Assembly: GCA_021432605.1 (NCBI GenBank)
Contig: MU271152.1
Coordinates: 372,001-436,000, forward strand
Direction of reading: 5' to 3'
Origin: Coniochaeta sp. PMI_546
Taxonomy: Eukaryota > Ascomycota > Sordariomycetes > Coniochaetales > Coniochaetaceae
DNA length: 64,000 nucleotides
Below the pieces are notes generated by a model. It was not told the origin of the DNA, made no database searches, and was given only the letters and a program-made list of their open reading frames with translations. Both the position numbers and the translations under genes were made by a program. Below, in pieces: positions 54,739 through 64,000 of the stretch (the first letter of the stretch is position 1; every line of letters begins with the position of its first letter).

Positions 54739-57241
54739 ATGTCCACTCCCAGTGCCGTCCCTAGGACGGCTCCCATCGCCATTGCCCCCAAACCCTCTCG
54801 CCTCACACAGAGCCGGCAGGGAAGCATCAATCTTGATTCGTACCGAGGAGGTAGCCTTTACAGTGGTTTTGACTCGCCCGACTCGGACTACTCGCCCCTG
54901 TCCGGCAATCCGTCAGTCCCTTGTGAGGGCTGCCAACAACGTAGGATAAAGTGCGTCATGACCGAAGAGGACGACAGCTGTATCACATGTCACGTCAACG
55001 GCGTCGAGTGCTCCCTCGCAATTGAAAGCCAGCACCAAAGGAAAAGAAAGCTGAACGGCGGTGACTACCAAGGAGACGACGGTAGTCAGAGCAAGCGCAG
55101 GTAAGAGCCCTAACCCCACGCCCGTTGCGATTGTCTTGACGGATATACCAAGCGGTGATCCCTCCCCATGCCGCCAAGCCCTATAAGCCTCGTCACGGGC
55201 CATTTGCCGCGTGCAGTTCCCATGCCGGGCCTGCAGGGCGTGATACATCGTTATCTAACGCGTGATTGGCCGATACAGTTCGCCTGGAAGGTCAGATAAC
55301 AGGAGGCGGCGACACCACGAAGCCAGCCTCTCTAGCACAGGTGCGAGCAGTTCTTTTCTCGAGGAGATGGCCAACATTGCCGGCCCAACCCTTCTCAAGC
55401 GCACGCTCGGTCTTCAGGAGGACCGCTTTAGCCAGTACATTGGGCCGACAACGGATTTCGAGCCGTCCCTCATCAACTTATCGCCCTTTGATCCGCACGA
55501 CGAGAGCCTCTTGTCCAGAGGCGTTCTCCGGAAGGTCAGTGACCATGACACCTTCCTCCTACTCCCCGACAACAGCACTCCCGGCTACGACCGTGTGACA
55601 GACGATGTCGAGTCGATCGAGACGATCGTCTCGCCTCACGGGCGCCGGTTATTAGACCTGTACTTCCGCGTTGTTCACCCTGGCTTTCCGATCATTCAAA
55701 AGACCGTCTTCTATGAGAAGTACGAACGCTCTTACAGGGAGTTCTCCCCGCCACTTCTCGCTGCCATTTACATCCTAGCCATCAATTGGTGGGATCACGA
55801 TGAGGACCTGGCTTCCTTACCTAGGCCCAACGTTCGCGAACTAGAGCGCCTAGTACGGAGGACACTCGCGGATGCAATGTACAGACCAAAACTGTCCACC
55901 ATCCAGGCAGGCCTGCTCCTGTCACAGCGACCGGAAGGCGACCAATGGGCGCCGACAGCCCAACTAGTAGCTATCGGTCAAGAGCTCGGCCTTCATCTCG
56001 ACTGTTCCACTTGGAAGATCCCGCCATGGGAGAAAGGCCTGCGCAAGCGACTGGCATGGGCACTGTACATGCAGGACAAATGGGGCGCTCTCGTCCACGG
56101 TCGCCCCTCGCACGTGTTCCAAGCCAACTGGGCGGTCCAAGCTCTGAGACCGAATGACTTCCCAGACGTGGAGTGGGATGAGGACGACATAGAAGAGAAG
56201 ACGGAGATAGAACGTGGTCGCACGCTCTTTATGCAGATGGTCCAGCTCTCGCAGATTCTTGCCGAGATTCTCGAGACCTTCTACACCCTGCAAGCCATGC
56301 AGGCCGTCGCCGACGCCGGCGCGCAGGGTACGCACATGGTCCTGGCCCTAGCCAAACCAATCCAACTAAAGCTCAAGAATTGGTACGCCGAGCTCCCGCA
56401 AGCCATACGGATGGATTCAACCTACCAGACGGCCACCATCAGCCCCAACAACCCCAACCGACTCTCCAGCATAGGCTACCTCCACCTCGCCTACTTCGCG
56501 ACGGAAATCACCCTCCACAGACGCATAATCCGCTCCCTCGACGCCTCAGCGACCGCATCCTCCACCGCCCAGCTATCAGCCGCCAACTCCGTCCCGCCCT
56601 CACCACCACACCCCTCGGGCGGCATAGACCCCTACATTCAGCACATCTGCCGCAGCGCGGCCAAAGCGCGCCTCATCTCGGCGATGGACTTCGTCAACCG
56701 CCTGACGCCCTCCCACCTGCGGTCCTTCTGGTACTTTGCCTCAAAGACCAACTTTGCCCTCATCGGCACCTTCGGCTCGCTCCTCTGGGCCACCTCCCCG
56801 GGCAGGGAAGAGGCAGACTGGTACCGCCGTCGCCTGGCCGAGTACCGCTGGACGCTGTCCGTATCCTCCAAACCGGTCGGGGACAGCAACCGCGCCGGGG
56901 GTAGGGGCGGGCTCACCGAGTTCGCCATGGGGATGCTGGACATATCGACCGGCCTGCTCAAGAAGCTGCCCGAGAAGCCGAGCATGAGCCGCAACGGGAG
57001 CATGGCCGACATGGACGCGGCGCGGAGGCAGAGCATCTTTGCGCTCGGCAGCGCGCAGGCGGGGAGCGTGAGCGGGCTCAGCGGGTTCGAGAGCTTCAGC
57101 GGGCTGCCGAGCGCGGACGTGAGCGGTGTTGCGAGCCCGCGGAGTCAGTCCGGGAGCGAGAGTAGCGACGAGGCCATGTACCTGGGAGGTTTCTCGGTGA
57201 ATCGGATGGCGGACATTGGCGAGGAGGAGATGGTGGAGTGA
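54739..57241 (+). CDS. Zn2Cys6 regulator, TamA/Dal81-like
   Basis: Two exons, 54739-55100 and 55279-57241 (178-base intron, the longest in the window), give 774 residues. The zinc cluster lies at C62, C65, C72, C81, C84 and C91, followed by a basic stretch (QRKRKLN, SKRR, RRRRHHE). The central fungal_trans domain carries FRVVHPGFPIIQKTVF, YRPKLSTIQAGLLLSQRPEGDQWAPTAQL in sequence, and a strongly conserved block through WALYMQDKWGALVHGRPSH. That block is typical of TamA of Aspergillus and Dal81/Uga35 of yeast, co-activators for use of secondary nitrogen sources (urea, GABA, allantoin). The C-terminal 150 residues are low-complexity Ser/Gly/Asp. In Aspergillus the TamA zinc cluster can be dispensable; here it is intact. 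No target genes are adjacent. Confidence 0.9.
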
Positions 57242-58271
57242 AGCGTCCTTTTTTACCGAACATGCGGAACTGGGGGCTTTACGCGCGCCTTGATGCTGGT
57301 CTTGAAGGAGGCCTAGGGACCTGAATATAGAATGTTAGGGGCGCTCGGCTTGCCGCGGAGATGGTCGCTTATGGCGTGCTTTGGGCGTCATGGCGTCATT
57401 GGGATTCAGCCTTACGCGATGGATTATAGGGGGTTGGCCTTCTAAACAACACCTGCTATATGGGGGTTAGAGGCACTGATGAGCGCTTTCATGTCATGTT
57501 GGTTAAGGGTCTTGGGAAATGCGTTGTCATCGCGTTGTTGTTGTTATGTCGTTTGGGTTTGACCAGGCTGATACCACTATAGAAGTGCCTTGTTGGACAT
57601 ATGGTACAGTCGCTACGAATGCATGGATGCTAGGCTAGAGATACTGGGACAGATTGCAAGATCAGGTTATCCTTTGGCAACTTAAAAGCTAGCTAATTCA
57701 ACACACTATGGGATATGACTGCCACTGCATGGACCGCTGCCGTCACCTTCCCGCCCATTCAGTCCGCATGAATGATCAACCAGGGCATAACATATTCGAT
57801 ATGGCCCTACCTGTCTTGACTCCGGTTGGCCGTGGACCTTAGCCGCAGCTTGACATGTAGTGTCCGCTTTATGCAAGGCTGCCACTGTCTCAGTAGACAA
57901 CATCGCGCTTGACGTGTCAAGGAATGTCACTCGCACGTGTAGCTTGCTCGAGATTGATTGAGTGGCGAGTCTTCTTGAGCCCCTGACCTTTGATTATTGA
58001 CACCAGGCTGTTCAGAGTGGCTCGGAGCATGGAGCATTCTGGTATGCTTCGCTACTGCGTTCGGGATTTTGATAGCCTCGGTCTTATGCTTCGCTGTTTC
58101 GAGTTAACACTCTCGTGGTCTAGCCTTTCAGGTGAGCATGGCGGCCGGCGAATTTTGACCATTGAGTCGTGTATAAGAGCGATGGAGTCGCTTCAAAGTG
58201 CAGAAGGACACCATCTGGTCGCAACGGTGTGAAATAGCTGTCAATTGTAGAAGCACACAACGGGAGCCATC
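57242..58271. other. Intergenic, TamA-like gene to GH16 gene
   Basis: 3' region of the regulator gene and promoter of the glucanase gene. No gene is supported. Confidence 0.55.
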
Positions 58272-59216
58272 ATGGCAGGAATCAAGTCCGCCCTCCTATT
58301 CCTCGCCGTCCTGACCTTGACTCCTGTCTCGGGCGCCCCAGTTGAGACCTATACGGCGGCTAGGAGCATATCGGTCCCAGCAGGTTTCGTCCGCGTCCTC
58401 TTCCAAGACGATTTCTCCTCCCAGTCCCCAAACTCTCTACCCTCCCCCTCGAAATGGACCCTCGACGTGGGAACAAGCTATCCGAACGGCCCTTCTCACT
58501 GGGGCACAAACGAGGTCCAGTCCTACACCCGTTCCACCAATAACTTAGCCATCACCGCCTCCGGCACACTGCAAATCACGCCCGTCCTTGTCTCCGGAAA
58601 CTGGACATCCGCCCGGATAGAGACCACGAGTGCAAATGACTTTGCCTGTCTGCCCGGCCGAAGGTTGCGAATGGAAGCTTCCATCCGTGTCGGTGCCGCA
58701 CCCGCGAACAGCCAGATGGGCATATGGCCCGCTTTCTGGTCGCTGGGCGCGGCATATAGGGGGAATTACGGCTCATGGCCCGGGGTCGGGGAGATAGATA
58801 TACTAGAAACGCTCAACGGGGCCGCGACGGCGTGGCAGACTGTTCACTGCGGGAGTGCCTCAGGCGGACCGTGTCATGAGACGGACGGGATAAGCGGTAC
58901 CGCTGCGTTGAGTAGGGGGGAGTGGCACACTGTTGCGGCAGAGATTGATAGGACGAACGACGGGGGGGACTGGATGGGGGAAAGGATCACTTGGTTTATA
59001 GACGGGGTTGCGACGAACAGTGTAAGTGGTGAGGATGTGGGAGATGAGGAGGCTTGGAGCAGTCTGGCTAGAACGCCGAGGTTCCTCTTGCTGAACATTG
59101 CTTGTGGGGGGTCGTTTCCGGATGCGATTGCCAAGACAAGGACACCAACGACGCAGACGGCTGGGGGAGAGGGTTCTTCCATGGAGATCAAGTATGTAGC
59201 TGTCTTTTCTACGTGA
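58272..59216 (+). CDS. Secreted GH16 endo-beta-1,3(4)-glucanase-like enzyme
   Basis: Single exon, 314 residues. Signal peptide MAGIKSALLFLAVLTLTPVSG. The beta-jelly-roll has HWGTNEVQSYT near 76, GIWPAFWSLG at 150-159 and the catalytic GEIDILE with E174 nucleophile, D176 helper and E179 acid/base. FLLLNIACGG near 271 is also characteristic of the laminarinase branch. Unlike the CRH enzyme at 16701-17949, there is no Ser/Thr linker or GPI signal, so this one should be freely secreted. Probable role: hydrolysis of beta-1,3- or mixed-linked glucans, in nutrition or wall turnover. All catalytic residues are present. Confidence 0.92.
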   Translation: MAGIKSALLFLAVLTLTPVSGAPVETYTAARSISVPAGFVRVLFQDDFSSQSPNSLPSPSKWTLDVGTSYPNGPSHWGTNEVQSYTRSTNNLAITASGTLQITPVLVSGNWTSARIETTSANDFACLPGRRLRMEASIRVGAAPANSQMGIWPAFWSLGAAYRGNYGSWPGVGEIDILETLNGAATAWQTVHCGSASGGPCHETDGISGTAALSRGEWHTVAAEIDRTNDGGDWMGERITWFIDGVATNSVSGEDVGDEEAWSSLARTPRFLLLNIACGGSFPDAIAKTRTPTTQTAGGEGSSMEIKYVAVFST

Positions 59217-59402
59217 GGCAGACTGGAACTGACTGTCTGAGGCGCAATGTTCGTTCACGGCTACTGGCTCGGAACTGTTGAGATAATGCGTTGAGTTCAA
59301 CTCTTTGAGCAGTGTGGTAAGCCCAGATTTGGCCTGCTGAACGGCGGCCCAGTATCGGGGGTATTGATACAAATTATGTGATACAAGTCCTCCGGTAAGT
59401 CA

Positions 59403-60557
59403 CTACCATCGACGAGCCTGGTTGTCAGCCTCGCCTTGTCGCTCCTTCTCCAACATGGCGTCAAATTCTCTTTGCGCTTGATCCTTGGCTGTCGCCTTAT
59501 CCGCATCGTCCTGCGAATACGTATACTGCTCAGCTTTCTGACCCCAGCTCCGTGACCGAGGTGCCGTCCCTGAGCTACCTTGGGCTGCCGGATTCGACTT
59601 TGCTTGTTGCCTGAGCCGTTCCCAAGCCGATCCGCTCGAGTTCGAGCTTGTGTTTCCTGCACGGGCTGCCGGTGCTACTGGAGACGCGTCATCATCAAAG
59701 AAACTTCCTTCGGTAAACTCGTCCGAAGCAGGCGGTGCAGTGCTTTGAGGTCCACTGGACTGCGGCAACGGAGGGTAGCCTCCCCTAGTACTCGGATATG
59801 GGCTAGTTGTACTACTTCTTGGTGGCGGTGCGCTACGTGTCTGGTCAAATGTTGCCTCAGTCCTTGCTGGTGCGCTCTCATCCGCGTATGGCACATCTCC
59901 ATACGGTGTCTCGGCATCCTTCATGCTCGGATCCTCGGGCATATCCCAGGGCCGCGCTCCTTGACTGCCGCTCCGCTTTCCACTGCGCCGATCGGCGAAG
60001 CCCTTGCGTAGATCAGCAAGTCTCGGGTCCCTCAAGATGGCTGCAGTCTGTACACTTGTCGCATAGGACGAGAAGAATATGCCTCCAAGGAAGTGGGCAG
60101 CGAAGGCGTAGGCTCCAAAGCGAAGTGCGTTCCATGTTATAAGAGCAGTGGCACCTTGGAGCATGGGCATCCTCTTGTTCGGGAAGAAGCTGGGGTCGAA
60201 AGTAGTGGCTTTCGGGGTGTAGAAAGGGAACTTGGAGGTAGGCCGGCCGCGACGCTCCATGTAGATGGCAGCAGCCAGGGAGATGGGCGGTTCGTAGGAC
60301 TGGGTGACGACCTTCTTGGCGGTCAGGTAGGCGATGATATCTCGTTCTTGAGGTGTCAGACCCCGGCCGAGCAGCGCGGAGGTGTTGACGACCACATCGG
60401 CGATTTCGAGCTTGTACGCGGCATACGAGGTGCCGAACAGCGGTGCGAAGAAGGGCAGCTGTGGGAGCTCTTCGTACTTTATGCCAAGCTTGTCGACATT
60501 TTGTCTCGCGATCCGTCGACGGGCGGCGAATGCTTGCGGTGTGCTCTGCTCAGCCAT
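59403..60557 (-). CDS. Conserved fungal protein of unknown function, membrane segment plus disordered tail
   Basis: Single exon, 384 residues, ATG at 60557. I do not recognise a named family. The N-terminal half (1-200) looks folded: a basic start, then FFAPLFGTSYAAYKLEIADVV, an RGLTPQERDIIAYLTAKK helix, YMERRGRP, and a long hydrophobic region near 140-175 (ALITWNALRFGAYAFAAHFL then GGIFFSSYATS) that may cross or dip into a membrane. From about 200 the protein is disordered and Pro/Ser/Ala-rich, ending in charged repeats (REFDAMLEKERQGEADNQARRW). The basic N-terminus and short hydrophobic stretch would fit a mitochondrial inner-membrane protein, but this is inference. It is divergent from the Rxt2 gene (492 bases apart). 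Confidence 0.8.
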   Translation of the reverse strand: MAEQSTPQAFAARRRIARQNVDKLGIKYEELPQLPFFAPLFGTSYAAYKLEIADVVVNTSALLGRGLTPQERDIIAYLTAKKVVTQSYEPPISLAAAIYMERRGRPTSKFPFYTPKATTFDPSFFPNKRMPMLQGATALITWNALRFGAYAFAAHFLGGIFFSSYATSVQTAAILRDPRLADLRKGFADRRSGKRSGSQGARPWDMPEDPSMKDAETPYGDVPYADESAPARTEATFDQTRSAPPPRSSTTSPYPSTRGGYPPLPQSSGPQSTAPPASDEFTEGSFFDDDASPVAPAARAGNTSSNSSGSAWERLRQQAKSNPAAQGSSGTAPRSRSWGQKAEQYTYSQDDADKATAKDQAQREFDAMLEKERQGEADNQARRW

Positions 60558-61049
60558 TTTCGAGTGCCTCGCGATTTACGTACAGGGTGTAGCTGCCGAT
60601 GCTACTAATGTGGAAGCTGAAGTCAAGGTACTATGTGAGGAGTGGGTGTGGTCTCTTGTTGGTGACGTCGGATGTTGGGAGCTTGGACCAGCTGCTTCGA
60701 GCTCCGCGAGTACACTGTGCTGTGGTACGTACCTTCACGAAACCTTGGCCCCACATTTCCATAAGCCGAACGTCAGTGGAGTTGATTCTGCCAGATCTCT
60801 CCGCCTTGTTCGCGACTGAGATGGCACCCAGCCTTGCCTTGTCCTATCCGCCGGCGCATTCGCTCGCAATCCAGTCCACCCCCGAGTTGGCAGTCCAGCA
60901 CGTCCACTGCGTTACAGCAATAAGATTCACGCACTCACCGAATATACGTGACACCTGGATATCAATACCCGCACAGCATTTTTGTGTCTGTATTCCCAGC
61001 TCACTGTTTTCCTACCTTGGAGGAGATTCCTCCCAATCGCTCGCCCGCC
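60558..61049. other. Divergent promoter, unknown-function gene / Rxt2
   Basis: Short shared promoter of two housekeeping-like genes. No further gene is seen. Confidence 0.6.
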
Positions 61050-62651
61050 ATGGCCACCCAACAGCAGGCCCTCCTCCTGGACACTATCGTGGCCTTGAAG
61101 AAGGCCGTGAAGAGGAAAGCATATGGTCAGTCAATAACTGTCCTGAACGTCAGAAGGATGCAGTCTAACGGTGCTTTGACCAACAGAATCCGACTCAGAC
61201 GACTCCGTTCAACAAACCACCAATCGAGGAAACAAGTTACAAAAACGAGCCCGGTTCGTGAAGAAGGGCAACCTCGCCCCGGCTATGGCGCCGGCGGCTT
61301 ACAAGGAGGTTGTCGAACATGCCGGCTACCAACGCGTCATCATTAACCGCAACCCGCCCCTCATCGACGACGAGGGCTACGAGATTGACAGCGACGACAA
61401 TGAAGACCGAGTTCAGGAGGCAATGGCCGATGCCGCCGACGCAAATCCATATTCTGCCATTCACCTTGAGCGTAAGCTAGCCTCTTCTTCCTCAAAACGT
61501 TATCACCGTACTCATACACGCTAGAAATATTTGCTCCTCTCACCTCCGTTACCGACCTACCGAACCACCCCACACTATCGCGACCGTTTACCTCCAAAGC
61601 CCTCAGCAGACTCACTGTCCAAGGCCGCGACCTGATGCACAAGGAGAACAAGGCGCTGTGGAAGGTGAAGCCGCTCCTTACGCGCTTGCAAGGCGATCAC
61701 ACCTGGGCGCCGTGCTCGATGATGATCCAGCCCAACGATGTCGAGCTCTTCGCCGACGAGCTATTCATACAATATACTGGCCGGCCGTCTCATGCGCCGA
61801 GCGTTATCCGCGCGGCAAGCCCGGTCACAAATGGTACCTCGGCCACCAAACCGCCTCCTCCAGCCTCGCAACGCGGACATCTTCCGACCACAGAAACTCC
61901 CCAGCCGAAGGAACAGGACACAGAGGCTGAGACAAGCAAACTACAGCAAGAGGAGAAACTCAGAAAGCCCCTTGAGGCCACAAATGCCGAGAAACCCAAG
62001 GTGTCACATGCAGATCAAGTGCGACCAACGTCTCTTCCACCAGAGATGGACAAAAAGGCAGAAGAAGCGCACACAAACGGTACAGCACACGAGAATCATA
62101 CGAGAGAAAACGGCGAAGTATCCAAAAGCAACAGCAACTCTACATCACAACCCCGCGCTCTAGCAGCACCAACCTCCGTCGCGGACGTCGAAATGGCCGA
62201 ACCCCCAGAACCAGACGTCCCTCACGCCGCACCCCCCTCCTACCAAGCCACGAACCCCAGTCCCCCGGCCTCAATCACAACCTCGGCAGCAGACGACCTC
62301 TTCATCCACCCGCTCTTCCTCGCCCCCCGCTCCGCCCGCCCGGACAGGGACCAGGGCCTGCCCGACCAAGAAGCGGAAGACGTCCGGCGCCTCCTGCAGC
62401 TCTACGTCCAGAAGCAGGAGGAGGTCTGCCGCGGCACCAGGAAGCTCTACGAGGGCCTGCTCCGCGCAGACCGGTACCGCAAGACCGTCCTCGCCTGGTC
62501 CAAGGCCGAGGCCCATCGCGGAGAGCTGAGCGACGGGGAGGACTGGTACGATCGCGAGGAGTGGGGGCTCGTCGACGATCTGAAGAAGGGCCACGACGAG
62601 GAGGAGGAGGAGACGGCGCAGACGCAGAAGAAGACTAGGAATCGGAAGTAG
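61050..62651 (+). CDS. rxt2: Rxt2, Rpd3L histone deacetylase complex subunit
   Basis: Three exons, 61050-61125, 61187-61471 and 61525-62651 (introns 61 and 53 bases), give 495 residues. The RXT2 N-terminal domain spans residues from about 25 to 190: TNRGNKLQKRARFVKKG, YQRVIINRNPPLIDDEGYEIDSDD, LEQIFAPLTSVTDLPNHPTLSRPFTSK and HKENKALWKVKPLLTRLQGDHTW. Both junctions restore conserved residues (AYESDSDDS and LEQIF). The rest is a disordered Lys/Glu/Pro/Thr region with a charged C-terminal helix (LLQLYVQKQEEVCRGTRKLY). Rxt2 belongs to the large Rpd3 deacetylase complex that represses transcription. In filamentous fungi it affects conidiation and virulence in some species. Confidence 0.93.
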
Positions 62652-63225
62652 GTCTGCCGCCGGGTCGCGGTTTGATGTGCCAATGTCAGGGTTGGGAAAA
62701 CAGAGGGCTTGTTTGTATTTGGGGCGTGTCATTGGCGTTTTTGGCGGGAAAAGCTATAGGGAATCGGAATGCCTTGGATGGCATGCACGGGACCCCATGG
62801 CAGGGCAAGCGAGATCAAGTAGAGTTCGATACCGTTTTGGGGCAGACGTGAACAGGATTAGATCATGTCAATATACGTAACGACGATGATCCCTTACACA
62901 AACAAACCTTCATTCTCCCTGTGCGATATACCGCAACCGAGACCTATTAGAGGTGGGATATGCTTCTTGTTTTCGAAAGCTCGCTCTGGTATGATGCCAT
63001 TTGCCCGAGGAAGAAATATAAGGGCCATATGTCGCTGTGGCCAAGGCCATTACTACTCGGGGTGAGAAGGAAGTTGCAAAAGTAAAAGAGACTCCGGCCC
63101 ATGATATCCGTGACCATAATACCCAAGAAAAAAGCAAAACAAGAGCAACATCCCTAGTGTGACCGTAGAGAACTCCACAAACCCCGGCGACCTTGTAAGT
63201 GCAAAAAGACGCGAATGGTCAGACG
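62652..63225. other. Convergent 3' region, Rxt2 / Ubc8
   Basis: 574 bases between two stop codons on opposite strands. No gene or clear element is seen. Confidence 0.6.
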
Positions 63226-63975
63226 TTATACCTCGTCCATCTTACCCGCGGGCTCCTCGTCGTCTCCGTCGTCGTCGCCGAAGCTGGCTACCGAGGACAT
63301 GTCGTCGTCGTCCGCGCTTTCCTCCCCTGCGTCGTCGGCTGCGTCTTTGCTGGCGTATTTCGAGACGTATTCTGGAAGACGGGAGGGTTGCCGTTAGCTG
63401 GCTACCAGGTCGACAGCTGAGAGGAAGATGGGGGAGGGGGGGAGGGTGTCCTTACCCTTGACTTTGGCGTCGTATCCCTTAGGCTCCCGCATGAGGAGGG
63501 CGGCGGCCTCGCCGTTCAGGGGATCCGTTGGGTTTGGATACCGCAGTAGCTGCGGAAGGAAGACCTCGAAGATATTGATCATATCGAACATGGGCGACCA
63601 GGTCTGGTTGATGACGTCCAAGCAAACTGATCCCGACCTAGAAATGTCCCAAGTTGTTCATCTTAGCCCATGTTTTCTCCTTTTGCCTCGCTCTTTTTTC
63701 TAGGGCCGACTTCTCTCCTCTCCTCCTCTTCCCTCTACATAGGCAGGTCCACTTACAGTTCGTCGATGTTGGGGTGGAAGATGCGGTTTACGAATCCGAT
63801 GCTAGGAGATTTGTAGGGGTACTGGTCCGGTAGCTCGACGTGGACTTTCCACAGGCCGCCCTCGAACGGTGCTGTTCGTGTGACGTGTAAGTAAGGTGTT
63901 CTCCAGGCGGTAGTTATGAGGGGGAATTAACACTCACTCTCTGCCGGACCCTTGAACTTGACATAGAATTCTTGC
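63226..63975 (-). CDS. ubc8: Ubiquitin-conjugating enzyme E2, Ubc8/UBE2H type (5' end outside window)
   Basis: Partial gene on the minus strand. Exons visible: 63975-63938, 63871-63757, 63637-63456 and 63371-63226; the first exon or exons lie beyond base 64000. The joined sequence reads [72 protein letters not shown] and [10 protein letters not shown]. The active-site Cys is in SGSVCLDV, and the HPN triad and core E2 fold are intact. The C-terminus is a Ser/Asp/Glu acidic tail ending in MDEV, as in Ubc8. Yeast Ubc8 works with the GID/CTLH ligase to degrade gluconeogenic enzymes when glucose returns. Four exons in under 800 bases make this a compact intron-rich gene. Confidence 0.93.
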
Positions 63976-64000
63976 CTGTGAATGGGGTGTTAGAAGGAGC

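Noticed and set aside
1-64000. CRISPR array, operon or classical biosynthetic gene cluster
   Set aside because: No regularly spaced repeats, bacterial gene layout, PKS, NRPS or terpene synthase genes are present; the DNA is fungal nuclear.

Overview
The window looks like nuclear DNA of a filamentous ascomycete (Pezizomycotina, probably Sordariomycetes). Genes are spaced 0.2-8 kb apart on both strands, and most carry short GT-AG introns of about 46-180 bases. Characteristic fungal families are present: Zn2Cys6 regulators, a CRH-type GPI-anchored wall transglycosylase, GH92 mannosidase, tyrosinase, Rxt2 and Vip1. A single dispersed 5S rRNA gene lies between protein genes, as is usual in this group. 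I could not determine the species. I rebuilt all spliced models by hand from reading frames and splice signals.

Layout. 1-8.5 kb: a secreted Ala/Gly/Lys-rich low-complexity protein, the RRM protein Vip1 and a SNF2/Rad5-type helicase. 8.5-18 kb: a secreted GH92 alpha-mannosidase divergent from a molybdate-type MFS transporter, a class III-like sirtuin and the CRH wall enzyme. 18-31 kb: a 3.9 kb non-coding stretch, a Dal5-like MFS permease, a 2-oxoglutarate/Fe(II) oxygenase, a kinase-fold (APH family) protein with a substituted catalytic aspartate, and PRPP synthetase with an 8-base micro-exon. 31-33.5 kb: a 5S rRNA gene and another MFS transporter. 33.5-41.9 kb: an 8.5 kb stretch in which I find no gene. 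41.9-51.8 kb: a DapA-family lyase, a secreted eight-exon tyrosinase, and a Zn2Cys6 regulator divergent from a GNAT acetyltransferase. 54.7-64 kb: a TamA/Dal81-like regulator, a secreted GH16 glucanase, a conserved protein of unknown function, the Rpd3L subunit Rxt2, and a Ubc8-type E2 cut by the window edge.

How the genes relate. Housekeeping and chromatin genes (PRPP synthetase, Rxt2, sirtuin, SNF2 helicase, E2) alternate with accessory secreted or transport genes. There is no PKS, NRPS or terpene synthase, so this is not a classical biosynthetic cluster. The strongest oddities are the Lys/Gly/Ala secreted protein with a Kex2 site, the arginine replacing the catalytic aspartate in the APH-fold protein, the micro-exon, a recurring AGGTACCT palindrome in the non-coding DNA, and a GTGCAAA array upstream of the helicase gene. 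I found no convincing new multi-gene system.
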